A DNA stretch of 64,000 nt, taken from positions 49,986,178-50,050,177 of the forward strand of contig NC_087062.1 of NCBI RefSeq assembly GCF_963678635.1. The letters run 5' to 3'. The DNA comes from Symsagittifera roscoffensis (taxonomy: Eukaryota; Xenacoelomorpha; Acoela; Convolutidae). The notes beneath the pieces are model-generated. The model saw only the letters and a list, made by a program, of their open reading frames with translations, was not told where the DNA came from and ran no database searches. This document shows positions 46,062 through 57,400 of the stretch, one piece after another. Each line of letters opens with the position of its first letter. The stretch's first letter is position 1. The translations under genes and the position numbers were made by a program.

Positions 46062-46398
46062 ATTAGTTTTTAAAAACACCTGAACTGAACTCGGTAAGCA
46101 CAAGAACTGATTTTTACCTAATTTGTTAATAACTCACCACGAAATTTTCCAGATCATAAAGTTCTAGAGCTGGAATCGGCTCTCAGTTTTTTGAAATTAG
46201 TCTAAGCAGACTAGTCAAGCAAATATACGTTAAAAAATTTTAAGTTTGTTCATGAAGAAAGTCGGTTGGCCAATGTTATACATTTTTCTATTGAAGCCTT
46301 TCAAGCAATGGAGTTTTGAAAACTTCAGGTTTTTTTTTCGTCGAGTATTTCCACAAAAAAATGATCGTTTTTCAATGGAAGCAATTCAAAATTAAATT

Positions 46399-46477
46399 TA
46401 CAGGCAGGCCGAGAGGTGAAGGCATTGAATTTCTATCAATATTTACTGCGTGCGTGTGTTCGAAACCCAGCCCTGTC
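46399..46477 (+). pseudogene. tRNA-like body fused to mid-unit sequence
   Basis: Directly upstream is mid-unit text (gcaattcaaaattaaattta) instead of the normal attggttcgattc flank, so several hundred bases of the unit are missing. The same fusion is found in mirror orientation at 47572-47660. Confidence 0.6.
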
Positions 46478-47012
46478 CAGTAAGTTTTTGAAAACTAGTC
46501 TAAGCAGACTAGTCAAACAATTAAACGTTGAAAATTTTATGGTTGTTCATGAAGAAAGTCGGTTGGCCAATGTTATACATTTTTTATTGAAACTATACAG
46601 GCAATGGAATTTTGAAAAAATTCAGGTTGTTTTTTTTTTGGCTCAGTTTTTTTTACAAAAAATTATCGTTTTTTCAATGGAATCGATTCAAAATTAGGTT
46701 TTCCTTAATTTTTTAGTTCGCTTCTTTTGATATTTTGAAAGCTGTAACAGGTTGCTTTCAAAAACTTGAAATTTCAGCGAAACGATTTGCGCTAAAAATG
46801 ATTTGAACTAGTCCTGTTCTAGGACTATAGTGCTATATTCGTCATTACATTTCAAATACAAAGTGTCAAGTCTATTTTTGATTGAACAATGGCTTGATTT
46901 GATAGGTTTGTTTGTTTTGAGCCAAAAAAAAAACATTATATTTGAAACGGAGCATCTTTGCTTCAAACTTTTATTGGTTTGAATCAATTCACCAACGGAT
47001 GACCTCTGGTCA

Positions 47013-47094
47013 GACAGGGTGATCGAGTGTTTAAAGCGTTGGACTGCTTATGCAATTAAGTCTGCTTGCGTGGGTTCGAATCCCATATCTGTCG
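47013..47094 (+). tRNA. tRNA-Ser(GCU)-like gene, well-preserved copy
   Basis: The acceptor gacaggg pairs with atctgtc at six of seven positions. The anticodon stem ttgga/tgcaa pairs at four of five around ctgctta (GCU). The T-arm gtgggttcgaatcccat is intact with a perfect B-box. The discriminator is G, with gattagttctt following. The D-arm (tgatcgagtgtttaaagcg) has lost one of the usual GG bases. It sits next to the turning point of the palindrome and has no mirror partner. Probably a pseudogene, but a Pol III transcript is conceivable. Confidence 0.5.
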
Positions 47095-47284
47095 ATTAGT
47101 TCTTAAACACACTTGAACTGAATTTCTTTAACACAACAATAGATGTTTAGCTAAAATGTTGATAACTCAACGAGAATTTTCCTAGATCACAAAGTTCTAG
47201 AAAAAAAATTTGCTCGCAAACTATTGTACCTCGTCTAAGCAGATTCATCAAGCAATTAAACGTTGAAATTTTTTAGTTTGTTCA

Positions 47285-47375
47285 TGAAGAAAATCGGTCA
47301 GCCAATGTTATAAAATTTTCTGTTGGAATTTCGATAAACTTCAAGTTACTTTTTCGGTCAGCCAATGTCAAGTTT
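47285..47375. repeat. Turning point of the satellite palindrome
   Basis: Left of here the unit reads plus; right of here it reads minus. The phrase tcggtcagccaatgt occurs at about 47296 and again at about 47354, after which the sequence continues as the reverse complement of a unit (catgaacaatctcaaaattt, acgtttaattgcttg). The exact fusion base lies at about 47355-47370. Confidence 0.75.
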
Positions 47376-47984
47376 ATCATGAACAATCTCAAAATTTTTA
47401 ACGTTTAATTGCTTGCCTATTTTGTTTAGACAAATTCCAATAGTCTGCGAGCCAATTTTGTCTCCAAAACTTTGTGATCTTGTAATTTTTGCGGTGAGTA
47501 ATTATCAATTTAGGTAAACATCAGTTGTTGTGCCTACCGAAATCAGTTCAGGTGTTTTCAAAAACTTACTGGACAGGGCTGGGTTTCGAACACACGCACG
47601 CAGTAAATATTGATAGCACATCAACGCCTTCACCTCTCTGCCTGCCTGTAAACTTAATTTTGAATTGCTTCTATTGAAAAACGACTATTTTTTTGTGGAA
47701 ATACTCGGCAAAAAAACCTGAAGTTTTCAAAAATCCATTGCTTGAAAGGCTTCAAAAGAAAAATGTATAACATTGGCCAACCGACTTTCTTCATGAACAA
47801 ACTTAAAATTTTTTAACGTTTATTTGCTTGACTAGTCTGCTTAGACTAATTTCAAAAAATTGCGAGCCGATTCCATCTCTAAAACTTTATGATTTGGAAA
47901 TTTTGGTGGTGAGTTATTAACAAATTAGGTAAAAATCAGTTGTTGTGCTTACCGAGTTCAGTTCAGGTGATTTTAAAAACTAAT

Positions 47985-48066
47985 AGACAGAGATGGCATT
48001 CGAACCCACGCACGCAGGACTTTTTGGATTGGCAGTCCAACACTTTAACTACTCGGCCATCTTGTC
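47985..48066 (-). tRNA. Ser-type tRNA-like copy with GCC anticodon (mirror of 45980-46061)
   Basis: Read on the minus strand it begins gacaaga and has A-box tggccgagtag, a perfect anticodon stem ttgga/tccaa around ctgccaa (GCC), variable arm gtcctgcgtgc and B-box gggttcgaatgcc. The acceptor pairs at five of seven positions counting a wobble. A T-run follows. More tRNA-like at its 5' end than its plus-strand partner. Likely a pseudogene. Confidence 0.5.
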
Positions 48067-48464
48067 TGACCACAGGTCAATCATTGGTAAATTGAATCAA
48101 ACCAATAAAACTTTGAAGCACAGTTGCTGTGCTTCAAATAGAATGCTTTTAAATCAAAATAATAAAACCTATCAAATCAAGCCATTGTTCGATCAAAAAT
48201 ACACTTGAAGTTTTTTTTATAAAAAAAATTTAACGAAGAAGTAAGCACTCTAGTCCTAGAACAGGGCTAGTTCAAATCATTTTATAGACAAATTCTTTTG
48301 GCAAACGTTTGAACCTTTTCTAAGCAACCTATAAAGGCTTTCGAACTATCAAAAGAAGCGAAAAAAAACCTAAGGAAAATTTAATTTTGCATTGATTCCC
48401 ATGAAAAACGTTAGTTTTTTGTGGAAAAGCATGACCAATTTAAATAACCTGAAAAATTTCTCCA

Positions 48465-48900
48465 ACCCCTAAACCCCTCGGGCAACTTGGAAGACCAGAA
48501 GTCAATTTTCGATAAAATGAATCGAACCAATAAAAAAAGAAAGCAAAGCTGCTTCGCTTCAAATAGAATAGTTTTTTTTGCTCAAAAAACAAAAAAAACG
48601 TATCAAATCAAGCCATTGTTCGATGAAAAGTAGACTTGACGTCTGTGTGTAGAAAATATAATGACGAAATAAGCACTCTTGTCTTAGAACATGACTAGTG
48701 CAAATCTTCTTATAGACCAAACCGTATCGCTAAAGTTTCAAGTTTTTCTAAGCACCCTGTTAGAGCTTTGAAACTATCAAACGTAGCGAAATAAAAATTA
48801 AGGAAAACCTATTTTTTTTTGCTTCCGTTGAAAAATGTTAGTTGTTTGTGGAAAAACTCGGCCAAAAAAGTAACCTGAAGCTTTTCAAAGTCCATGCCTT
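48465..48900 (-). repeat. Misplaced satellite patch matching 37.85-38.30 kb
   Basis: Within the mirrored order this piece is out of place. It carries the private variants of the unit at 37.85-38.3 kb (cttgtcttagaacatgac, gatgaaaagtagacttgac), and the same variants also occur at 57.29-57.73 kb. Both edges are abrupt: the left edge joins ...cctgaaaaatttct to ccaacccctaaacccctc. It looks like a gene-conversion or insertion patch. Confidence 0.65.
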
Positions 48901-49139
48901 GAATGTTTTCAAAAGAAAAAAGTATAACAATGATTAACCGATTTTCTTCACGAACAAACTTAAAATTTTCCAACATTTAATTGCTTAACTACTCTGCTTA
49001 GACGAATACCAAAAAGTTGCGACCCGATTTAATCTCTACAACTTGTGATCTGGTAAATTCTCGGTGAGTTATTATCAATTGAGTTAAACAAAAGATGTTG
49101 TGCTCACCGAATTCAGTTCAGATGTTTTTAAAAACTAAT

Positions 49140-49225
49140 CGACAGAGCTGGGATTTGAAACAACGCACGCAGAACGTATTAGATAGGCAGTCAATCCATC
49201 ACCTAAACCACTCGACCACCCAGTC
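49140..49225 (-). pseudogene. Ser-type tRNA-like copy with GCC-reading loop
   Basis: On the minus strand: gactggg, tggtcgagtggtttagg, loop ctgccta, T-loop damaged (gtttcaaatccc). The plus-arm partner at 45252-45336 has ctgctta, so the anticodon differs between the two arms. Confidence 0.45.
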
Positions 49226-50600
49226 TGCACTGATCTCATTCGTTGATAAGTTGAATCGAACAATAGAAATTTGAAGCAAAGATATGCCATGCTTCAAATA
49301 GAATATTGTTTTTTGCTCAAAAGAATAAAAGCTATCAAATCAAGCCATCGTTCGATCAAAAATAATTTCGAAATTTTTGTAATTAAATTGTATTGACGAA
49401 TTAAACATTCTAGTCTTGAAACAGGACTAGTTCAAATCGTTTTATATACCAAACCGTTTCCTCATTTTTTGCGAAACGAAGTTTTTCTAAGCAACCAGTT
49501 AGAGCTTTCAAACTATCATACGAAGCGAATTAAAAAGATAAGGAAAATTTAATTTTGTCTTGCTTCCATTGAAAAACGATAGTTTTTTGTGGAGAAGCTG
49601 GACCAAAAAAGCAACCTGAATTTTTTCAAAATTCCATTAATTGATTGTTTTCGATAGAAAAACGTATAACAATGGTCATCCGATTTTCTTCACGAAAAAA
49701 CTTAAAGCTTTTCAACGTTTCCTTGCTTGAGTAAACTGCTTAGACAAATTTCAAAAAATAGTGAGCCGATTCTTCTTCTAATACCTTGTGATCTGACAAA
49801 TTTCTCGGTATGTTATTAAAAAAGTTCGGTAAAAATCAGTTTTTGTGCTTACTGAATTCTGTTCAGTTGTTTTTGAAAACTTATTGTCAGAGATGGGATT
49901 CGCACGCAGGAACGCAGAACGTATTGGATTAGCAGCTTAATGCCTTAACAAATTGGCCAAATTGTTACCAGAGGTCATTCGATGGTAAATTGAATCGAAC
50001 CAATAAAAACTTGAAGCAAAGATGCTATGCTTCAAATAGAAGATTGTTTTGATCAAAATAATAAAACCTATCAAAGCAAATCAATGCTCGATCGAAAATA
50101 GAATTGACATCTTTGTATAAAAACTGGAAAAACGAGGCAAGCACTCTAGTTTCAGAACAGGACAAGTTCAAAGCGTTTTATAGACCATTTCGTTTCACTG
50201 AAATTTCAAGTTTTTCTAAGCAACCTGTTAGAGCTTTCATACAATGAAACGAAGCGAAACAAAAACTTAGGAAAAAACTTTTTTTCGAAAATCTCCCATT
50301 GAAAAAAGATAATTTTGTTGCTGAAAACTTGGGCCACAAAACTAAGCTGCAGTTTTTCAAATTGCTTTTGCTTCAATGATTTTCATAAAAAAAGTTATAT
50401 ATCTAGCCATCCGAATTGCATCAAGAATAATTCTGAATGATTGAAAAATTGGTTGCTTGCCAAGTCTGCTAATTTTGGCGAGTCGATTTGTTCTCTTAGT
50501 TTTTGTGATCTGACAACTGTCTCGGTGAGTTAGTATCAATTGAGGTAAACATAAAATGTTGTGTTCACCGAATTCAGTTCAGGTGTTTTTAAAAACTAAT

Positions 50601-50686
50601 CGACAGAGTTGGGATTCGAACCCTCGCACACAGAACGTATTAGATTAGCAGTCTATCCATCGCCTAAACCACTCGACCACCCAGTC
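50601..50686 (-). tRNA. tRNA-Ser(GCU)-like gene, best minus-strand copy
   Basis: 86 bases on the minus strand: acceptor gactggg pairs with ctctgtc at six of seven, discriminator G. The D-arm tggtcgagtggtttaggcg has the A-box and GG intact, loop ctgctaa gives GCU, and there is a long variable arm and a perfect B-box ggttcgaatcc. The T-stem pairs at only three of five. A T-run (attagtttttaa) follows. This is the mirror partner of 43805-43890, which reads GCA, so the anticodon changed in one arm. Confidence 0.55.
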
Positions 50687-52041
50687 TGCACTGATCTCAT
50701 TCGTTGGCAAATTGAATCGAACAATAGAAAGTTGAAGCAAAGATATGCTATGTTTCAAATAGAATATTTTTTTGCTCAAAATAATAAAAGCTATCAAATC
50801 AAGCCATCGTTCGATCAAAAATAATTTTGAAATTTTTGTAATTAAATTGTATTGACGAATTAAGCATTCTAGTCTTGAAACAGGACTAGTTCAAATCGTT
50901 TTATAGACCAAATCGTTTCGCCAATTTTTGCGAAACGAAGTTTTTCCAAGCAACCTGATAGAGCTTTCAATTTATCATAATAAGCGAATTGAAAATTTAG
51001 GGAAAATTTTGTTTTTTTCTTGCTTCCATTGAAAAACGATAGTTTTTTGTGGAAAAGTTGGATCAAAAAGGCAACCTGAAATTTTTCAAAGTTCCATTAT
51101 TTGATTGTTTTTGATATACAATGGTCATCCGATTTTCTTCATGAAAAAACTTAAAGCTTTTCAACGTTTCTTTGCTTGACTAAACTCCTTAGACAAATTT
51201 CAAAAAATGTTGAGCCGATTTTTTTTCTAATACCTTGTGATCTGACAAATTTCTCGGTATCTTATTAACAAAGTTTGGTAAAAATCAGTTTTTGTGCTTA
51301 CTGTTCAGGTTTTTTCGAAAACTAATAGTCAGAGATGAGATTCGCACCCAGGAACGCAGAGCGTATTGGATAAGCAGTTTAATGCCTTAACAAATCGGCC
51401 ATTTCAATACCAGAGGTCATTCGCAGGTAAAATGAATCGAACCAATAAAAATTTGAAGCAAAGATGCTATGCTTAAAATAGAATACTGTTTTTTTCAAAA
51501 TAATAAAACCTATCAAAGCAAGCCATTGCTCGATCGAAAACAGAATTGACATCTTTGTATAAAAACTGGAAAGACGAGGTAAGCACTCTAGTTTCAGAAC
51601 AGGACAAGTTCAAAGCGTTTTATAGACCAACTCGTTACACTGAAATTTCAAGTTTTTCTAAGCAACCTGTTAGAGCTTTCAAACAATGAAACGAATCGAA
51701 ACAAAAATTTAGGAAAAACCTATTTTCGAAATTCTCCTAGTGAAAAAATATAATTTTGTTGCTGAAAACTTGGGCCACAAAAAAAACCTGCAGTTTTTCA
51801 AAATGCTTTTGCTTCAATGGTTTCCATAAAAAAACTTATATATCTAAGCATCCGAATGACTTCAAGAAGAATTCTGAATGATTGAAAAATTGGTTGCTTG
51901 CCAAGTCTGCTAATTTTGGCGAGTCGATTTGTTCTCTTAGTTTTTGTGATCTGACAACTGTCTCGGTGAGTTATTATCAATTGAGGTAAACATAGGTTGT
52001 TGTGCTCACCGAATTCATTTCAGGTGTTTTTAAAAACTAAC

Positions 52042-52127
52042 CAACATAGCTGGGATTTGAACCCACGCACACAGAACGTATTAGATTAACAGTCTATCCT
52101 TCGCCTAAACCATTCGGACACCCTGTC
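52042..52127 (-). pseudogene. Ser-type tRNA-like copy with GTT (Asn) anticodon position
   Basis: On the minus strand it starts gacaggg and the anticodon region reads tagactgttaatcta, loop ctgttaa, giving GTT. The D-arm is altered (tgtccgaatgg) and the T-loop reads gggttcaaatccc. The 3' end is degraded (gctatgttgg). Confidence 0.45.
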
Positions 52128-53027
52128 TGCACTGAACTCATTCGTTGGAAAATTGAATCGAACAATAAAAATTTGAAGCAAAGATATGCTACGCTTCAAA
52201 TAGGATATTTTTTTGCTCAAAATTAAAAATCAAAAAAACTATCAAATCAAGCCATCGTTCGATCAAAAATAGTTTTGAAGTTTTTGTAAATAAAATGTAT
52301 TGACGAAGTAAGCATTCTAGTCTTGAAACAGGACTAGTTCGAATCGCTTTATAGACCAAATCGTTTCGCCAACTTTTCAAGTTTTCTTAGCAACCTGTTA
52401 GAGCTTTCAAACTATCATACGGAGCAAAGTGAAAATTTAGGGAAAATTTTATTTTGTCTTTCTTCCATTGAAAAACGATAGTTTTTTGTGGAAAAGCTGG
52501 ACCAAAAAAGCAACCTGAAATTTTTCAAAATTCCATTATTTGTATAAAATCTGGAAAGACGGGGTAAGCACTCTGGTTTCAGAACAGGACAAGTTCAAAG
52601 CGTTTTATAGACCAACTCGTTTCACTGAAATTTCAAGTTTTTCAAAGCAACCTGTTAGAGCTTTCAAACAATGAAACGACGCGAAGCAAAAATTTTTGAA
52701 AAACCTATTTTCGAAATTCTCCCATTGAAAAAATATTATTTTGTTGCTGAAAACTTGGGCCACAAAACTAACCTGTAATTTTTCAAGATGCTTTTGCTTC
52801 AATGGTTTCCATAAAAAAACGTATATATTTAGCCATCCGAAATGCTTCAAGAAGAATTCTAAATGATTGAAAATTTGGTTGCTTGCCAAGTCTGCTAATT
52901 TTGGCGAGTCGGTTTATTCTCTTAGTTTTTGTGATCTGACAACTGTCTCGATGAGTCTTAACAAACTCAGGTAAACAATCATTTTCTAGGCTTACCAAAT
53001 ACAGTTCATATATTTTTAAAAACGAGT

Positions 53028-53109
53028 CGGCACAGATGGTATTCGATACCAGGCACGCAGACCGTTTTGAATTAGCAGTCCAATGCCATTATATTTTGGC
53101 CAACCTGTC
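53028..53109 (-). pseudogene. tRNA-Ser(GCU)-like pseudogene (mirror of 42376-42457)
   Basis: It shares the unusual features of its plus-strand partner (D-arm with ggccaaaa, T-arm tggtatcgaatacca, 3' end ctgtgccg) and loop ctgctaa. Shared oddities make it one of the clearest pairs joining the two arms of the palindrome. Confidence 0.55.
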
Positions 53110-54374
53110 TGACCACAGGTCAGCCATTGGTAAATCGAAAAGAACCAAAAACAAATTTGCAGCAAAGTTTGAAATTTCAAAACAATTGTGAAGCACTCTA
53201 CTTTTAGTACAGTTTTAGTTCAAATTGTTTTCTTTACCAACTCGTTTCGCTAAAATTTTCTAAGCAATCCAATAAAGCTTCGAAACTATGAAACAATGCA
53301 AAACAAAATTTAAAATAACTTCAACTTAGGTTACTTCCATAGGAGGTAATTTTTTTTTGCAGAAAAACTCGGTCAAAAAAGTAACATTAATTTTTTCAAT
53401 GTTTTTTTTTTCTCTTGGAGGGTTTGTTTCAATTTAAAACGGAAAACATTGGCCATTTGATTTTCTTGATGAAATAACTCTAAATTGTTTCAAAGTTTGC
53501 TTGCGTGATTAGTCTGCTCAGACAAATTGCAATTGGTTGCATTCCATTTTGTGCTGTGAAATTTTGTGATCTGTAAACGTTTTTGGTTAGCAAAATTAGG
53601 TAAATATCAGTTTTTGTGGGTACCTACTTCAGCTCAGGTGTTTTAGAAAACTAATCGACAGGGATGGTATTCAAAACCACGCACGCAGAACATATTGGAT
53701 TAGCAGTTCAATGCCTTAACTTCTCCGCCAACCTGTAAGACCTGAATTCAAACATTGTTAAATGCAATCGAACCAATAAAAGAATTAAGCAAAGTTGCTT
53801 TTCTTCAAATAGAATAATTTTTTACTCAAAACAATGAAACCTATCAACTCTTACCAAAACTTTGCATTATTTGACTTGATGTCTATGACTTTAAACTGGA
53901 AGGCTGAAGTAGGTACTCTAATTTTAGAACAGTACTCATTTCAGAACGTTTCATAGACCAAACCAGTTCGCTAAAACTTCATGTTTTTCTGAGCGAGCTT
54001 TGAAACTATGAAAGGAATCGAAACAAAAATATAAGAAAAACTTCAATTTTAATTGCTTCCATAGTAAACCGATAATTTTTTTGCGGGAAAGCTCGGCCAA
54101 AAACGTTACCTCAATTTTTTGAAATTCCATTGATTGATTAGTATCGATTGAAAAACGTATAACATTGGCCAACCGACTTTCTTCTTGAAACAACTTGTTG
54201 TTTTTCAATTTTTGGTTGCTTGACCAGTTTGCTTAGACAAACTTCAATTGTTTGCCTGCCGAATCTTTCTCAAAAAACTTTGATTTAAAAATTATTTAGT
54301 GAGTTCTAAACATATTTAGGTAGAAATCACTTTTTGTGCTCACCGAGTTCAGTTGATGTTTTAAAAAATTTATT

Positions 54375-54456
54375 CGACAGAGATGGAATTCAGAGCCACG
54401 CACTCAGACCATATTGGAGTTATATTCCAACGGCGTAACCACTCGGCCACCCTGTC
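54375..54456 (-). pseudogene. Ser-type tRNA-like copy with AUA (mirror of 41084-41165)
   Basis: On the minus strand: gacagggtggccgagtgg, stem ttgga/tccaa around atataac. It differs from its partner at only a few bases over about 82; the 3' end here (ctctgtcg) pairs better with the acceptor. The sum of partner coordinates places the axis near 47.77 kb at this distance, not 47.36, so extra DNA has entered the right arm. Confidence 0.55.
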
Positions 54457-57400
54457 TGAAGGCAATCATTGATTAAATGAATCGAACCCAAAAAAATGAA
54501 GCAAACTTGCTTCGCTTCAGATAGAATAATTATTAGCTCAGAACAAAAAAACGTATCAAATCAAGCTATTTTTCGATCAAAACTATATTTGACGTTGGGT
54601 ATATGAAATGTATTGATGAAATAAGCTTACTAGTCTTAGAACAGGACTAGTGCAAATCTTTTTATAGACCAAATCGTTTCGCTAAAAATTCCAGTTTTTC
54701 TTAGCCACCTGTTAGAGCTTGGAAACTATCAAACGATGCGAAACAAAAAATTAAGGAAAACCTAATTTTATATTGCTTCCGTTGAAAAACGATAGTTTTT
54801 TGTGGAGAAACTCGGCCAAAAAAGTAACCTGAAGTTTTTCAAAAATCGATGCCTTGAATGGTTTCAACAGAGAAACGTATAACATTGGCCATCCAATTTT
54901 CTTCATGAACAAACTTAAAGTTCTTGAACATTTGGTTGCTTGACTACTCTGCTTAGACAAAACTCGCAGACTCGGTTTGTTTTATTGTAAAAAAAACGGA
55001 AATTAATTGACCAATTGCTTGATGAAATAAATTTTTCAAAGTTTGCTTGCATGATTAGTCTGCTCAGACAATTTTCAATTGGTTGCAGTCCAATTTGTGC
55101 TGTGAAATTTTGTGATCTGTAAACTTTTTTGGTGAGTTGTTAACAAAATTAGGTAAATATCAGTTTTTGTGGGTACATAATTCAGCTCAGGTGTTTTAAA
55201 AAACTAATCGACAGGGATGGTATTCAAACCCACGCACGCAGAAGATATTGGATTAGCATTTCAATGCCTTAACCTCTCCGCCAACCTGTAAGACATGAAT
55301 TCAAACGTTGGTAAATGCAATCGAACCAATAAAAAATTTAAGCAAAGTTGCTTTTCTTCAAATAGAATAATTTTTTTGCTCAAAACAACGAAACCTATCA
55401 GCTCTTACCAAAATTGTGCATTATTTGATTTGATGTCTATGAATTTAACCTGGAAGGCTGAAGTAGGTACTCTAATTTTAGAACAGTACTCATTTCAGAA
55501 CGTTTCATAGACCAAATCAGTTCGCTAAAACTTCATGTTCTTCTGAGCGAGCTTTAAAACTGTGAAAGGAATCGAAACAAAAATATCAGAAAAACTTCAA
55601 TTTTAATTGCTTCCATAGAAAACCGATAATTTTTTTGCGGGAAAGCTCGGCCAAAAACGTAACCTCAAGTTTTTTGAAATTCCATTGATTGATTAGTCTG
55701 TGTATTTGAAATTTAATGATGAAGTTAGCAATTTAGCCTTAGAACAGGGCTAGTTCAAATAGTTATTTGAACCAAATCGTGCTACAAGACAAAATAAGGT
55801 AATTTTTTTTATTCTTTCTAGACAAAATTAGGTAAATATCAGTTTTGTGCTTACAAAATTCAGTTCAGATGTTTTGAAAAACTAATCGACGGGTATTGGA
55901 TTCGGACCCACGCACGCACAACATATTGAATATCACTCCAACCCCTTAACCCCTCGGGCAACCTGAAACACCAGAAGTCAATTTTTGGTAAATTGAATCG
56001 AACAAATAAAAAATTAAAGCAAAGTTGCTTCGCTTCAAATAGAATAGTTTTTTTTTGCTCAAAACAAAAAAAAACTTATCAAGTCAAGCCATTGTTCGAT
56101 CAAAAATAGACTTGACGTCTGTATATAGAAAAAATAACGACGAAATAAGTACTCTAGTCTTAGAACAGAACTAGTGCAAAACTTCTTAAAGACCAAATAA
56201 TTTCGCTAAATTTTCAAGGTTTTTTAAGCAACCTGTTGGAGCTTTAAAACTATCAAACGAAGCGACACAAAAAATTAAGTAAAACCTAATTTTAATTGCT
56301 TACGTTGAAAAACGATAAATTTTTGTGGAAAAACTCGGCCAAAAAGGTAACCTGAATTTTTTCAAAATCCATGCCTTAAATGGTTTCAATAGAAAAACGT
56401 ATAACCTTGGCATTCCGATTTTCTTCCTGAACAAACCTAAAAATTTTCAACGTTTGGTTGCTTGACTAGTCTGTTTAGACGAACTGCAAAGTTTTTGGGT
56501 GAGTTATTAACAAAATTAGGAAATAATCAGTTTTTGTGCTTACCGAATTCATTTCAGGTGTTTTTAAAAACTAATCGACAGGGATGGGATTCGGAACCAC
56601 GCACGCAGAACATATTGAATAGCATTTCAACTCCTTAACCTCTCGGGAAACCTGTAGGACCAGAAGTCTTTTTTTAGTAAAATGAATTGAACCAATAAAA
56701 AATTAGGCAAGGTTGCTTCGCTTCAAATTGAATAATTATTTAGCTCAAATTAGAAAAAAACTTATCAAATCAAGCCATTGTTCGATCAAAAATAAACAAG
56801 ACGTCTGTGTATAGAAAATATAATGACGAAATAAGCTCTCTATTCTTAGAACAGGACTAGTGTAAATATTTTTATAGACCAAATTGTTTCGCTTAAATTT
56901 TAACTTTTTCTGAGCAACATGTTAGGCTTTGAAACTATCAAACGAAGCAAAACAAAAAATTAGGGGAAACCTGATTTTGAATTGCATTCATTGAAAAACG
57001 ATAGTTTTTTTGTAGAAAAACGGCCAAAAAAATACCCTGAAGTTTTTCAAAACTCCATGCCTTGAATGGTTTCAATAGAAAAACGTATAACATTGGCCAT
57101 CCGATTTTCATCATGAACAATCTTAAAATTTTTCAAAGTTTTTTTATTGACTAGTCTGCTTAGACGAACTTCAAAGGTGAACATCATTTTTTGTGTCTAC
57201 CGAATTCAGTTCAGGTGCTTTTAAAAAATTACTGGACAGGAAGGGGTTTCGAAACCACACACGCAGAACATATTGGAAAACACTTCAACCCCTTAACCCC
57301 TCGGGCAACTTGGAAGACCAGAAGTCAATTTTCGATGAAATGAATCGAACCAATAAAAAAAGAAAGCAAAGCTGCTTCGCTTCAAATAGAATAGTTTTTT

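Larger units (their letters stand above)
32037..47360 (+). repeat. tRNA-Ser-derived tandem satellite, block 2 (plus orientation)
   Basis: Continuation of block 1 after the Polinton, with about 23 units in the same internal order. The tRNA-like bodies lie at 32495-32575, 33173-33234 (partial), 33553-33633, 34137-34217, 34817-34883, 35484-35550, 36146-36226, 36819-36899, 37533-37612, 38263-38343, 38992-39072, 39701-39781, 40301-40382, 41084-41165, 41804-41885, 42376-42457, 43075-43156, 43805-43890, 44525-44596, 45252-45336, 45980-46061, 46399-46477 and 47013-47094. Copies from about 41 kb on are far more tRNA-like, with gacaggg-type acceptor starts, than those further left. The two bodies at 34817 and 35484 share the same internal shortening. 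Frames of 60-100 codons in this block follow the unit and have no independent support. Confidence 0.88.
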
